64,000 nt of DNA from Bacteroidota bacterium (GCA_947450025.1 CANFTW010000013.1:1-64000); one strand, 5' to 3'. Counted from the first letter of the stretch, positions 34,680 to 44,592 are shown. Program-made: numbers and translations. The notes: a model not told the origin generated them from the letters alone.

Positions 34680-35479
34680 GAATTTTTAAAATTATCGTAA
34701 ACAAGTGATTCAAACCTATTTTGAAGATGATAGTTTGTAGCTATAATTTCTTTACCAAATAACCAATTATCCGATTTGCTAAAATCACAAACTGTTCCTC
34801 CAGCTTCTTTTACAATTAAAGCCCCAGCAGCAACATCCCAAGGGTTTAAGTTATATTCAAAAAAAGCGTCTACTCTGCCACATGCTAAATAACATAAATC
34901 TGCTGCTGCTGCGCCAATTCGTCTAACACCATGTGTATGTTTCATGAGGTAGGTCAACGTGTTCATATAATTTTCCAATCTCGAAAAATTATAAATTGGA
35001 AATCCTGTTGCGATTAAGCTATCTGATAAATTTTTTCTTTCAGAAACCTTTATTTTGGCACCATTTAAAAAAGCTCCTCCATTTTTTATTGCATAAAAAC
35101 ATTCATTTTGAGCAACTTCATAAACAACACCTAAAATAATTTTTCCATTTAACTCCAAGGCAATACTAATAGCGTAACAAGGTATACCATGAATAAAGTT
35201 TGTTGTGCCATCCAATGGATCAACAATCCAATTGTAATTTTTGATTTCACTTTTAGTATCTTCTTCTACAATGAAGCCTGCATCAGGTAAAATAATAGCT
35301 AATTTTTCAACTATTAATTTTTCTGAAGTTTTATCGACATAACTCACTAAATCATTTAATCCTTTTATTTCTACACGATTATATGAAAAAGTTTCTCTTT
35401 CATGTCTAATAAAATCACCTACTTCTTTTGCTAAAAAAATTACTTTTTCTAGGATATTGTTTAAATCCACACTTTCCAT
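34676..35479 (-). CDS. suhB: Inositol-1-monophosphatase family protein
   Basis: Mg2+-dependent phosphatase of 267 residues from MESVDL (chosen; an upstream Met eight codons earlier is possible). The three metal motifs are present: EEDTKSE (~75, metal Glu), VDPLDGTTNFIHG (~95-107, DPxDGT) and NPWDVAAGALIVKEAGG (~212, WDxAAG). Likely substrates are inositol-1-phosphate or related sugar phosphates such as NADP or fructose bisphosphate; specificity cannot be read. In this class SuhB can also bind RNA polymerase. Convergent overlap with the barrel-pair gene is four bases. Confidence 0.93.
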   Translation of the reverse strand: MESVDLNNILEKVIFLAKEVGDFIRHERETFSYNRVEIKGLNDLVSYVDKTSEKLIVEKLAIILPDAGFIVEEDTKSEIKNYNWIVDPLDGTTNFIHGIPCYAISIALELNGKIILGVVYEVAQNECFYAIKNGGAFLNGAKIKVSERKNLSDSLIATGFPIYNFSRLENYMNTLTYLMKHTHGVRRIGAAAADLCYLACGRVDAFFEYNLNPWDVAAGALIVKEAGGTVCDFSKSDNWLFGKEIIATNYHLQNRFESLVYDNFKNS

Positions 35480-35616
35480 TTTTGCAGTGAAGTTAATAAA
35501 CAAAAACTTTACCCATTACTTATAAATTTATAAGCTTCAGAAAAAAAATGAACAAGTGTTGCAAACATTATTTTGTAGAAAGAAGGATTATATATATTTT
35601 TCAAAAAAATTAAACC

Positions 35617-36900
35617 ATGAACACAACATCACTTACGCAAAAATCAAAAGTATCTAAACTTGCTGAAAATATTATTGGATCTGAAATTATCAAATTAGCC
35701 GGAGAGGTTAATGAAAAAATTAAACACGGAGAAAAAATTTATAATATGACAATTGGTGATTTCAACCCTAAAGAATTCCCAATCCCAGCAGAATTAAAAC
35801 AGTATATTGTTGATGCCTATTTTGATGATCAAACAAATTACCCAGCAGCTGATGGAATGTTAGAATTACGAAATGCTGTTTCTGATTTATTAAAAGAACG
35901 AGGTAATTTGGAGTATAAAAATGATGAAATTTTAATCGCCGGTGGAGCCCGCCCTATTATTTATAGTATTTTTAAAGCTTTAGTTGATGCAAATGATACC
36001 GTCATTTTTGCGGTTCCATCATGGAATAATAACCATTATTCCTATTTAAATTTTGCCAAGTCGGTTGTGATAGAAGCTACACCTGAGCAAAATTTTATGC
36101 CTTCTGCCAATGACATTAAACCATTTATTAAAGATGCGACCTTAGTGGCATTGTGTTCTCCTCAAAATCCTACAGGAACAATTTTTAGTAAAGAGGGACT
36201 AGAAGAAATTTGTGATTTGATTATAGAGGAAAATATTCGCCGTGGTCCTGATGCAAAACCCGTTTATTTAATGTATGACCAAATTTATTGGGCATTAACT
36301 TTTGGTGAAAGTAAACACTATAATCCTGTAGTGTTAAGACCTGAAATGAGAGCTTATGCAGTATTTGTTGATGGCATTTCTAAATCTTTAGCGGCAACTG
36401 GCGTAAGAGTAGGATGGAGTATGGGACCAAAATTAATTATTGACAAAATGAAAGCTATTTTAACACATGTTGGTGCATGGGCTCCAAAAGCTGAACAAAT
36501 GGCCTCTGCAAAATATTTAAGCAATCTTTCATTATATGATGCTTTCATTGAAGAACAAAAAAATAAAATAAGTACAAGATTAGATGGGTTTTATAAAGGT
36601 TTTCAAGACTTAAAAAAAGAAGGATTTAAAGTGGATGCCATCACTCCACAAGCTGCCATTTATTTAACAATTAAGTTTGATTTGCATGGAATGAAAACTG
36701 CTAATGGATTAGAATTATCAAGTACAAAGGATATTACTAAATTCATTTTAGACGAGGCAAAATTAGCTGTTGTACCATTCTATGCTTTTGGAGCATCCGA
36801 TAATTCACCATGGTACAGGATGTCTGTTGGCACATGCAAAGTTTCTGATATAACAGATGTGATAGCTAATTTAAGAAATGCTTTATTGAAGCTTTCATAA
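35617..36900 (+). CDS. Class I/II pyridoxal-phosphate aminotransferase
   Basis: The 427-residue aminotransferase has the fold-type I layout: GGARPIIYSIFKAL binds the phosphate (residues ~110-123), SPQNPTGTIF is the substrate Asn/Pro motif (~185-195), MYDQIYWAL holds the cofactor Asp/Tyr (~225), and the Schiff-base Lys is in VDGISKSLAATGVRVGW (~255-271). The C-terminal Arg of the carboxylate pocket is likely in APWYRMSVGT. It transfers amino groups between amino and keto acids; aspartate, aromatic or branched chain acids are all possible. It stands alone, with 165 bases of empty AT-rich sequence before the next gene. Confidence 0.92.
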   Translation: MNTTSLTQKSKVSKLAENIIGSEIIKLAGEVNEKIKHGEKIYNMTIGDFNPKEFPIPAELKQYIVDAYFDDQTNYPAADGMLELRNAVSDLLKERGNLEYKNDEILIAGGARPIIYSIFKALVDANDTVIFAVPSWNNNHYSYLNFAKSVVIEATPEQNFMPSANDIKPFIKDATLVALCSPQNPTGTIFSKEGLEEICDLIIEENIRRGPDAKPVYLMYDQIYWALTFGESKHYNPVVLRPEMRAYAVFVDGISKSLAATGVRVGWSMGPKLIIDKMKAILTHVGAWAPKAEQMASAKYLSNLSLYDAFIEEQKNKISTRLDGFYKGFQDLKKEGFKVDAITPQAAIYLTIKFDLHGMKTANGLELSSTKDITKFILDEAKLAVVPFYAFGASDNSPWYRMSVGTCKVSDITDVIANLRNALLKLS

Positions 36901-37065
36901 TCAATAAATTTATAGCAATACAATAATAGCTCGTATATTTAATTAGAACTATTTGTTTTTTATATACATTTACTAAACCATTTTAGAGATGCAATGCTTG
37001 CACATTTTAAATATTTAAAAGTAGAAGTTTAATCTCATAAAATTAACAACCATAAATAATAACAT

Positions 37066-39015
37066 ATGAAAAAAGTCCTATTTTCTTTTTTAGCCATCAT
37101 TAGTATTTTGTCTGATATTTCAGCAAATGTAGGAGATACCACATGGGTAACGATTTTTAACAATAGAAAAATTACTCAATGGGGTAATTACGACACAACA
37201 TCCGTTTTGCCCACGGGAAAAACATTTAGAAAAATAAAATTACATTATATATTAGGAAGATACGCTTGTCCTGCAGGCACACAATATTGCGGATCGTGGG
37301 ATTATACGACACAAGTTTATGCGAAACCTACAAATGCCGATACCGTAGAAATTGCAAGAATTATCACTCCCTATGCAACTGATTGGTTAAGCTCTAACAG
37401 AACAAATGATTTTGTGGTTGATGTAACAGATTATGCTTCTATTTTAAATGGTAATTTAGATTTTAGATATAAATATGATGGTTATTCATGGGGTTTTACT
37501 CTTACTTTAAAACTAGAAATGATTGAAGGAACCCCAGCAATGAATGCACTTTCGGTGAAAAATATTTATGATGGATATTATTCTTATGGAAACACCTCTG
37601 ATCCTATAGAAAATCATTTGATTGAAAAATCATATTCATATAATAACCCTGCAACAAAAGCCTTTGTAAAAAACATTATTAGTGGGCATGGCTCTGATGA
37701 TAATGGATGTGGGGAGTTTTGCAGTAAATATTATGATTTAAAAATTAACGGAACTCAAGTTTCTCAAAAACAATTATGGAAAAACGATTGTGGCTTAAAC
37801 GATATTTCACCTCAAACAGGTACTTGGCTATATGAACGAGCTAATTGGTGCCCAGGACAAATTGTTTATCCTATTATGCATGATATTTCAACAGTAACTT
37901 CTCCAGCTTCTTCATTCTCTGTAAATATTGATATGGAGCCATATACTTCTCCTACACAGTCAAATACAGGTGGTTATAATGTTGTATCTCAATTAATTTC
38001 TTATTCTGCACCAAACTTTAGTACTGATGTTTCTATTGAAGATATTATTGCCCCAAATAGCGACCCTAATTATGCTCGCGCAAATAATATTTGTGTTAAT
38101 CCAAAAATTAAAATTAAAAACACTGGAACAAATCAAGTCACGCAAGTTGTTTTTAATTATAATATTTCAGGCGGTTCAGTTGCAACATACACTTGGAATG
38201 GTAGTCTAAATTTCTTAGATGAAACTATTGTTGAATTAGGAACAGCATTATCATTATACAATGGTAACTTAACCAATGGATTTAATGTTTCTATTAAACA
38301 AGTGAATGGTAGTGTAGGGGATCAAAATTTGTTTAATAATACACATAATTGTATTTACAATAGTGTTAAAGTCTATCCCAATCAATTTATTGTTAATTTT
38401 TTAACGAATGCCGCTACAAGCTCTATAAATCCAGGATTTAATGAAGCAAATTGGACCATAAAAGATGATAATGGTAATGTTGTAGTAAGTCGAATGAATA
38501 ACATCAATAATAAAACTTTTAAAGACACAGTTAACTTACCTGATGGCTGTTATACATTTACAATGAATGATGATGGATGTGATGGCTTATCTTGGTGGGC
38601 TTATCAATACTATACTCCAAATCCAGGATCAGGAACAATAAAATTTGTAAAACTTGGGATTCCAGTAACCCTTAAAAACTTTAATGGAGATTTTGGATGT
38701 CAAATTTCAGAACGTTTCATGACAAGTAGCACGATTGCTTCTGTTCAACAAACAGAATTTAAAACTAACATTCAATTATTTCCTAATCCAACCTCTCAAA
38801 TTATTAATTTAGCTATCGATGTTAAAGAAAATCAAAATATAGAGTATATCATAACTGATATTACAGGAAAAATAATTTATGAAGGTGAGTATAATTCTGT
38901 TGGATCTGAAATTCACCCAATTAACATTGAAAATTTGTCTAATGGGATGTATTTTATTACATGTAAATTTGAAAAATCAGAACCTATTACTCAAAAATTT
39001 GTAATTAGAAAATAA
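37066..39015 (+). CDS. PNGase F-like secreted protein with T9SS sorting domain
   Basis: The 649-residue protein has a signal peptide (SFLAIISILSDISA) and a region of ~290 residues resembling peptide:N-glycosidase F: AGTQYCGSWDYTTQVYA in the first jelly-roll and GHGSDDNGCGEFCSKYYDLKING (first residues given) in the second. PNGase F cleaves N-glycans from Asn. It contains many conserved Cys. From ~310 to ~560 there is a further beta-rich region with NNIC..PKIKIKNTGTNQV (adhesion/CARDB-like), then a type A sorting domain (NIQLFPNPTSQIINLAI) exporting it by the type IX system. Whether the glycosidase residues are all kept is not clear by eye. Free-standing, no neighbours in polysaccharide use. 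Confidence 0.85.
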   Translation: MKKVLFSFLAIISILSDISANVGDTTWVTIFNNRKITQWGNYDTTSVLPTGKTFRKIKLHYILGRYACPAGTQYCGSWDYTTQVYAKPTNADTVEIARIITPYATDWLSSNRTNDFVVDVTDYASILNGNLDFRYKYDGYSWGFTLTLKLEMIEGTPAMNALSVKNIYDGYYSYGNTSDPIENHLIEKSYSYNNPATKAFVKNIISGHGSDDNGCGEFCSKYYDLKINGTQVSQKQLWKNDCGLNDISPQTGTWLYERANWCPGQIVYPIMHDISTVTSPASSFSVNIDMEPYTSPTQSNTGGYNVVSQLISYSAPNFSTDVSIEDIIAPNSDPNYARANNICVNPKIKIKNTGTNQVTQVVFNYNISGGSVATYTWNGSLNFLDETIVELGTALSLYNGNLTNGFNVSIKQVNGSVGDQNLFNNTHNCIYNSVKVYPNQFIVNFLTNAATSSINPGFNEANWTIKDDNGNVVVSRMNNINNKTFKDTVNLPDGCYTFTMNDDGCDGLSWWAYQYYTPNPGSGTIKFVKLGIPVTLKNFNGDFGCQISERFMTSSTIASVQQTEFKTNIQLFPNPTSQIINLAIDVKENQNIEYIITDITGKIIYEGEYNSVGSEIHPINIENLSNGMYFITCKFEKSEPITQKFVIRK

Positions 39016-39062
39016 AAAATATTCATTTTAATTAAAAAAAGAGGATTAATTGTGAATAACTA

Positions 39063-39092
39063 TTGTTTGTATCACAAAAAGTCTTATATTTG
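39063..39092 (+). promoter_or_regulatory. Promoter of rpsO
   Basis: A TTG at 39063-39065 and TATATTTG at 39085-39092 are 19 bases apart, fitting Bacteroidota TTG-N17-23-TAnnTTTG promoters. Transcription would start around 39100, 30 bases before the rpsO start. Confidence 0.7.
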
Positions 39093-39129
39093 TAGCCCTA
39101 TTTAAAGATAACAATAAAAGAAGAATAAC

Positions 39130-39399
39130 ATGTATTTAACATCAGAAGTAAAGAAAGACATTTTTAAAAAACACGGTGGTAGCGATAAAAACACTGGTTC
39201 AGCAGAATCTCAAGTGGCATTATTTACTCACCGTATAGACCATTTAACAGGTCACTTAAAAAACAATAAAAAAGATTTTGGAACACAACGTGCACTATTA
39301 AATTTAGTAGGTAAACGTCGTGCGTTATTAGATTATTTAAAAAACACGGACATTATGCGTTACCGTGCGGTTATTAAAGTATTAGATATCCGTAAGTAA
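39130..39399 (+). CDS. rpsO: 30S ribosomal protein S15
   Basis: Small-subunit protein of 89 residues that binds 16S rRNA and organises the central domain; also contacts 23S rRNA. The conserved GSAESQVALFTHRIDHLTGHL, HLK-like LKNNKKDFGTQRALL and VGKRRALLDYLKN segments are all present. It precedes pnp, the usual bacterial order. A hairpin and a weak T run separate the two genes. Codons include many CGT and GGT, typical of a highly expressed gene in this genome. Confidence 0.97.
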   Translation: MYLTSEVKKDIFKKHGGSDKNTGSAESQVALFTHRIDHLTGHLKNNKKDFGTQRALLNLVGKRRALLDYLKNTDIMRYRAVIKVLDIRK

Positions 39400-39423
39400 T
39401 TATATGAGTTCTTGTTAAGATTA

Positions 39424-39455
39424 AGAGGCATTTCGAGTAATCGAAATGCCTTTCT
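39424..39455 (+). terminator. Hairpin between rpsO and pnp
   Basis: An 11-bp stem (39426-39436 with 39441-39451) with GTAA loop is followed by TTTCTTATT, an imperfect T tract. It may be a partial terminator or a processing site that lowers read-through into pnp. Confidence 0.65.
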
Positions 39456-39520
39456 TATTACATACCTTTCTTATTTTTGACTGGTTAAGACGAAGAAAAC
39501 AGAAAACAAATATATAAATC

Positions 39521-39539
39521 GTACCAAAAACGTTGGTAC
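39521..39539 (+). promoter_or_regulatory. Hairpin in the pnp leader
   Basis: GTACCAA at 39521-39527 pairs exactly with TTGGTAC at 39533-39539, loop AAACG, 20 bases before the pnp start. In other bacteria pnp is autoregulated through structure in its leader, so this is a candidate site; I infer, not observe, that role. Confidence 0.45.
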
Positions 39540-39558
39540 ACAAAACAAAAAAAACAAG

Positions 39559-41697
39559 ATGTCACAAATCGGAATTCAACATTCATTCGACCTAGGAGAT
39601 GGTAGAATTGTAACCCTAGAAACAGGGAAATTAGCTAAACAAGCTGATGGAGCAGTAGTCGTAAAATTAGGTAACACTATGATTTTAGCTACGGTAGTAA
39701 GTAACAAAGAAGCAAAAGAAGGCGTAGATTTTTTACCTTTAACAGTAGATTATCAAGAAAAATATGCAGCAACAGGACGCTTTCCTGGCGGGTTTTTCCG
39801 AAGAGAAGCAAAATTATCTGACTATGAAGTATTAATTTCTCGTATCGTAGATAGAGCAATGCGTCCTTTATTTCCAGATGATTATCATGCTGATACTCAA
39901 ATCATGTTATCATTAATTTCTTCAGATAAAAAAACAATGCCTGATGCATTAGTTGGTTTAGCTGCATCTGCGGCAGTGGCTGTTTCTGATATTCCTTTTA
40001 ACGGACCAATTTCTGAAGTTCGTGTTGGTAAAATTGATGGTAAATTAGTAATCAATCCTGATATTGATCAATTAGCATTATCAACAATTGATATGATTGT
40101 TGCAGCATCAGCTCATGATATTGCGATGGTTGAAGGTGAAATGAGCGAGATTAGCGAAACAGAAATGTTAGAGGCTATCAAATTTGCTCACGAAGCTATT
40201 AAAGTTCAAATTACAGCTATTAATGAATTTGCTGTCAAAGCAGGATTAAAACCAAAACGTGTTTACAACCATGAGAAACATGATTTAGATTTAAAAGCAG
40301 CAGTAGCAAAAGCAACTTATGATAAAGTATATGCTGTGGCAAAAGCTGGTAATCCAAATAAGAATGAGCGTAAAGTAGCATTTAAAGCAGTTTTAGATGA
40401 ATACAAAACAACCTTCTCTCCAGAAGAATTAAAAGAGAAAGAAGGATTAATTAATACTTACTATCACGGTGTTGAGTATGATGCAGTGCGTCAAGCAACA
40501 TTAGATACTCAAATTCGTTTAGATGGTCGTAAAACAAATCAAATCCGTCCAATTTGGAGCGAAGTAGGGTATTTACCTGCAGCTCATGGTTCTGCTATCT
40601 TCCAACGTGGAGAAACTCAATCGTTAACTACAGTGACTTTAGGAACAGGAAAAGATGCTCAATTAATTGATGGTGCATTTTACCGTGGTGAAACTAAATT
40701 TATTTTACATTATAACTTCCCAGGTTTCTCAACTGGAGAAGCTAAACCAAATCGTGGTGTAGGTCGTCGTGAAGTTGGACATGGAAACTTAGCGTTACGT
40801 GCATTATCAAAAGTAGTTCCAACTGATACGCCTTACACAGTTCGTGTAGTTTCTGATATTTTAGAATCAAATGGTTCTTCATCAATGGCTACCGTTTGCG
40901 CTGGTACATTAGCACTAATGGATGCAGGTGTGAAGATTGCAAAACCAGTTACTGGTATTGCGATGGGATTAATTACATCAGCAGATAACAGCTCTTATGC
41001 AATTTTATCAGATATCTTAGGTGATGAAGATCATTTAGGCGATATGGATTTTAAAGTTTGTGGTACTAAAGACGGTATTACTGCTGTGCAAATGGATTTA
41101 AAAGTAAATGGCTTACCATATGAAGTTATGGAAAAAGCTTTATTGCAAGCTAAAGAAGGCCGTTTACACATTATGGGAGAAATCTTAAAAACAATTGATA
41201 CTCCTCGTGCAGATTATAACGAAAACGTTCCTCGCTTTGAAGTAATTATTATTCCTCAAGAATTTATTGGTGCGATTATCGGACCTGGAGGAAAAGTAAT
41301 TCAAGATATTCAAAAGAAAACAGGGGCTACCATTTCAATTACAGAAGTTGATAATAGCGGTAGAGTTGAGATTTTTGCAGAAAAATTAGAAGACTTAAAA
41401 GCAGCTGTTGCTCGTATTAAAGCTATTGTTGCGATTCCTGAAGTTGGTGAAATTTACGAAGCAAAAGTAAAATCAATTATGCCATATGGTGCATTTGTTG
41501 AATTTATGCCAGGTAAAGAGGGATTGTTACACATTAGTGAATACGATTGGAAACGAATTGATTCTTTAGAAGGATTAGTAAAAGACGGTGATATTGTTAA
41601 AGTGAAATACATCGGCACTGATCCGAAAAACGGAAAAGCTAAATTATCTCGTAAAGCAACTTTACCTAAACCTGAGGCTGAAGAAAATAAAGCGTAA
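39559..41697 (+). CDS. pnp: Polyribonucleotide nucleotidyltransferase (PNPase)
   Basis: Phosphorolytic 3'-5' exoribonuclease and RNA polymerase of RNA turnover. Of its 712 residues, the two RNase PH domains cover ~1-230 and ~315-550 ([52 protein letters not shown]), joined by the helical domain. A KH domain (~560-620, [21 protein letters not shown]) and a C-terminal S1 domain (~625-700, [31 protein letters not shown] by its first residues) follow. It lies 160 bases after rpsO, the usual operon order. Full-length and intact. Confidence 0.97.
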   Translation: MSQIGIQHSFDLGDGRIVTLETGKLAKQADGAVVVKLGNTMILATVVSNKEAKEGVDFLPLTVDYQEKYAATGRFPGGFFRREAKLSDYEVLISRIVDRAMRPLFPDDYHADTQIMLSLISSDKKTMPDALVGLAASAAVAVSDIPFNGPISEVRVGKIDGKLVINPDIDQLALSTIDMIVAASAHDIAMVEGEMSEISETEMLEAIKFAHEAIKVQITAINEFAVKAGLKPKRVYNHEKHDLDLKAAVAKATYDKVYAVAKAGNPNKNERKVAFKAVLDEYKTTFSPEELKEKEGLINTYYHGVEYDAVRQATLDTQIRLDGRKTNQIRPIWSEVGYLPAAHGSAIFQRGETQSLTTVTLGTGKDAQLIDGAFYRGETKFILHYNFPGFSTGEAKPNRGVGRREVGHGNLALRALSKVVPTDTPYTVRVVSDILESNGSSSMATVCAGTLALMDAGVKIAKPVTGIAMGLITSADNSSYAILSDILGDEDHLGDMDFKVCGTKDGITAVQMDLKVNGLPYEVMEKALLQAKEGRLHIMGEILKTIDTPRADYNENVPRFEVIIIPQEFIGAIIGPGGKVIQDIQKKTGATISITEVDNSGRVEIFAEKLEDLKAAVARIKAIVAIPEVGEIYEAKVKSIMPYGAFVEFMPGKEGLLHISEYDWKRIDSLEGLVKDGDIVKVKYIGTDPKNGKAKLSRKATLPKPEAEENKA

Positions 41698-41712
41698 TAA
41701 TTTTAATTCAAT

Positions 41713-41747
41713 TAAAAGCCATTCTCTTAGATGAGGGTGGCTTTTTT
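41713..41747 (+). terminator. Terminator of pnp
   Basis: A stem of ~13 bp with G-T wobbles (AAAGCCATTCTC with GAGGGTGGCTTT) is followed by a T tract. Confidence 0.75.
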
Positions 41748-41755
41748 GTTTTATG

Positions 41756-41763
41756 TATATTTG
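41756..41763 (+). promoter_or_regulatory. -7 element just upstream of a GNAT gene
   Basis: TATATTTG at 41756-41763 ends only three bases before the ATG at 41767. If it is used, transcription would begin at or within the first codons and give a leaderless mRNA. Confidence 0.35.
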
Positions 41764-41766
41764 TAA

Positions 41767-42318
41767 ATGCTAGATTTAAACTTTGATCCATTTCCAATTA
41801 TCGAAACAGATAGGCTTATTTTAAGAAGAACGGAATCGGAAGATGCAAGAGATTATTTTGCTTTAAGAAGTAGTCCTGAAGCAATGAAACATATTTGTAA
41901 ACCATTACATAAATCAATTGATGATACTATTAAAATGATTGATAACATTAATGAAATGATCAGTACTAATGAGGGTATATCTTGGGCTGTATGTTTTAAA
42001 AGTGATCATAAAATGATAGGCTCAGTTTCTTTTCACAGAATTGAAAAAGAACATTATCGGGCGGAAATTGGTTATATGCTTCATCCTAAATTTTGGCAAC
42101 AAGGTATAGTGAGTGAAGCAGTAAAAGCTATTATTGATTATGGTTTTAAAATCTTGAATTTACATTCTATTGAGGCTCATATCGACCCAACTAATGTTGG
42201 TTCGGAAAAAGTTCTTCAAAAATTCAAATTTGAAAAAGAAGCTTATTTTAAAGAAAACTATTTTTATGATGGACAGTTTTTAGATACAGCTGTTTATTCG
42301 TTGCTTCATAATTCATAA
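41767..42318 (+). CDS. GNAT-family N-acetyltransferase (RimJ/RimL type)
   Basis: The 183-residue protein starts with the usual PIIETDRLILRRTESEDARDYF and carries the acetyl-CoA segment YMLHPKFWQQGIVSEAVKAI (~118-137), with an IDYGFKILNLHSIEAHIDPTNVGSEKVLQKF second half, typical of ribosomal-protein acetyltransferases and related enzymes. The substrate is unknown. It follows the pnp terminator and precedes rlmF by 16 bases; both are read on the same strand and likely share a transcript. A TATATTTG -7 box is three bases before the start codon. Confidence 0.9.
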   Translation: MLDLNFDPFPIIETDRLILRRTESEDARDYFALRSSPEAMKHICKPLHKSIDDTIKMIDNINEMISTNEGISWAVCFKSDHKMIGSVSFHRIEKEHYRAEIGYMLHPKFWQQGIVSEAVKAIIDYGFKILNLHSIEAHIDPTNVGSEKVLQKFKFEKEAYFKENYFYDGQFLDTAVYSLLHNS

Positions 42319-42334
42319 GTTTAATACTATATAA

Positions 42335-43306
42335 TTGAAAAAAATATTAAATAATTCTTCTGCCAAAAAAAATGGATTACATCCTCGTAACAAACATCTT
42401 TATGGTTACGACTTTGAGCAGTTAATTCATATTTGTCCTGAACTAAAATCATTTGTTTTAATTAATCATTTCAATATCGAAACCATTGATTTTGGTAATC
42501 CTGTAGCTGTAAAATTATTAAATCAAGCTCTATTAAAACAGTTTTATAAAATTACTATTTGGGATATTCCTCAAAATTATTTATGTCCTCCTGTTCCTGG
42601 AAGGGCTGATTATATTCATAATCTAGCTGATTTACTAGCTTCAAGCAATGGAAATCATATCCCAAAAGGGAATACAGTCAACGCTTTGGATATTGGAGTA
42701 GGGGCTAATTGTATCTATCCTTTGATAGGCCATCAAGAATATGGTTGGAGTTTTGTTGGCTCAGATATTGATTTGTTATCCATTAAAGTTGCCAATCAAA
42801 TCATTAGTTCAAATTCATTGTCAAAATTTATTGAACTCAGACAGCAAACTAATTCCACTTTTATTTTTAATGGAATAATAAAGCCAAACGAAATGATTGA
42901 TATCACTTTATGCAATCCACCGTTTCATTCATCGGCTAACGAAACTCAACAAGGCACTGAGCGTAAATGGAGAAACCTTGGGTATCAAAAAAAATCAAAA
43001 CCAACATTAAATTTTGGTGGACAATCAAATGAATTATGGTGCAAGGGAGGGGAGAAAGCCTTTATAAGTAAGATGATTGATGAAAGTTCTCAATTCTCAA
43101 AAAATTGTTTATGGTTTACAACTTTAGTTTCAAAAAGCGATAATTTACCTAGTATTTATGATACTTTAAAAAAGGTAAACGCCGTTAATGTGAAAACCAT
43201 TAATATGTCACAAGGAAATAAAATTAGTCGCCTTGTAGCATGGACATTTTTAAATGAAACTCAACATATAGAATGGAGTCTAAAGAGATTTAAATCATCA
43301 CATTAA
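42335..43306 (+). CDS. rlmF: 23S rRNA (adenine(1618)-N(6))-methyltransferase
   Basis: RlmF methylates A1618 of 23S rRNA using S-adenosylmethionine. The 323-residue protein begins LHPRNKHLYGYDFEQLI, has the SAM-binding LDIGVGANCIYPLIG (~120-134) and the adenine-N6 catalytic motif NPPFHSSANE (~203-212), followed by the family's TERKWRNLG. The start codon is TTG at 42335; no ATG, GTG or other TTG gives the conserved N-terminus, since the next Met is far into the catalytic domain. It begins 16 bases after the GNAT gene, so the two are probably co-transcribed. Confidence 0.95.
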   Translation: MKKILNNSSAKKNGLHPRNKHLYGYDFEQLIHICPELKSFVLINHFNIETIDFGNPVAVKLLNQALLKQFYKITIWDIPQNYLCPPVPGRADYIHNLADLLASSNGNHIPKGNTVNALDIGVGANCIYPLIGHQEYGWSFVGSDIDLLSIKVANQIISSNSLSKFIELRQQTNSTFIFNGIIKPNEMIDITLCNPPFHSSANETQQGTERKWRNLGYQKKSKPTLNFGGQSNELWCKGGEKAFISKMIDESSQFSKNCLWFTTLVSKSDNLPSIYDTLKKVNAVNVKTINMSQGNKISRLVAWTFLNETQHIEWSLKRFKSSH

Positions 43307-43413
43307 TATTGAATTTATTTGGTAATTAACATCTGTTTTTTGAATACTATCTATTTATAAATAATATTCTAAAGCATTATTAATTAAGATTGTAATTAAA
43401 AATTACAATAAAA

Positions 43414-44592
43414 TTGAACTCATTAAAATATATAATTCCACTCATCGTTTTTTCTTCTTTCGTTGTCGACTGCAATCAAACAGAGGGAGCTGATAAAACC
43501 ACATTATTTAAAGCTCCAGAAAAACCAATTATTCAATCCAAAATAGATTCTGTAAAGTATAAAGCTGAAATATATCGACTAGATACCTTGTTTAATAAAT
43601 TATACAAAGCAAATGCCTTTAATGGTAATGTGTTAATTGCGAGAGGAAAAAATATTATTTACCAAAAATCATTTGGATATGGCAATAAACAATCTAATAA
43701 ATTATTAAATGATTCTTCTATTTTTCAATTAGCATCAGTTTCAAAAGTTATCACAGGAGTTGCAACTTTATTATTGTATGAGCAAGGTAAATTAAATTTA
43801 GATACAAAGGTGAGTGATATCCTTACTGATTTTCCTTATACCAATATTACAGTTAAACACTTATTGTCTCATCGGTCAGGCTTGCCTAACTACACTTATT
43901 TTTGTGGTGAATATTTAAGTGATACAGTTCAAAGATTAAGCAATCAACATATGCTTAATATTATGGTGAAACATAAACCTAAAGCATATATTAATCCTGG
44001 TTTACGTTTTAATTACTGCAATACAAATTATGCTTTGTTGGCATTAATTATTGAAAAAATATCTCAAAAAAGTTATTCTTCATTTTTGAGAGAAGACTTA
44101 TTCATTCCATTAGGAATGAATCATAGTTATACTGCCTTAAATATTGACAGTACTAAAGAACATTTAACCTGTGGTTATACCATGAAATACGCATGTGTAG
44201 CAAATGATTGTTATGATGGTGTTTTGGGCGATAAAGGAATATATACAACAACCTATGATTTATTTTTATTAAGCACAGCGTTATATCAACATCGGTTATT
44301 AGCTAATACTACTCAGCAATATGCTTACACGCCTCATAGTCCTGAAAAGAAATTAAGTAATTATGGATACGGATGGAGAATGAAAAACATGAATGATTCA
44401 TTAAAAGAAGTTTTTCATAATGGATGGTGGCATGGATATAGAACATCCTTTCATCGACGATTAAAAGATAGTTTAACAGTGATAGTTTTAAGTAATCGAT
44501 TGAATAGCAGTGTATATGCTACATGGCGAATTTATGCAGCCATTGATGGTCCAAAAGCGTCTGGTATTAAACAAGAATTGGATGAGGAATAA
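43414..44592 (+). CDS. Serine hydrolase, class C beta-lactamase-related lipoprotein
   Basis: Starting at TTG 43414 gives a lipoprotein signal (KYIIPLIVFSSFVVDC, lipobox Cys21). The 392-residue protein has the beta-lactamase/DD-peptidase fold: SxxK in ASVSKVITG (~108), YxN at YCNTNYALL (~200) and the third element HNGWWHGYRTS (~335), where HxG stands for KTG. The substrate may be a D-Ala-containing peptide or an ester. Class C-like penicillin binding is one possibility, with no resistance role claimed. No close neighbour in function. There are ~107 empty bases before the start. Confidence 0.9.
   Translation: MNSLKYIIPLIVFSSFVVDCNQTEGADKTTLFKAPEKPIIQSKIDSVKYKAEIYRLDTLFNKLYKANAFNGNVLIARGKNIIYQKSFGYGNKQSNKLLNDSSIFQLASVSKVITGVATLLLYEQGKLNLDTKVSDILTDFPYTNITVKHLLSHRSGLPNYTYFCGEYLSDTVQRLSNQHMLNIMVKHKPKAYINPGLRFNYCNTNYALLALIIEKISQKSYSSFLREDLFIPLGMNHSYTALNIDSTKEHLTCGYTMKYACVANDCYDGVLGDKGIYTTTYDLFLLSTALYQHRLLANTTQQYAYTPHSPEKKLSNYGYGWRMKNMNDSLKEVFHNGWWHGYRTSFHRRLKDSLTVIVLSNRLNSSVYATWRIYAAIDGPKASGIKQELDEE

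Noticed and set aside
36901..37065. Small gene or RNA in the gap before the PNGase F-like gene
   Set aside because: Only very short frames and no paired structure are visible; the 165 bases look empty.
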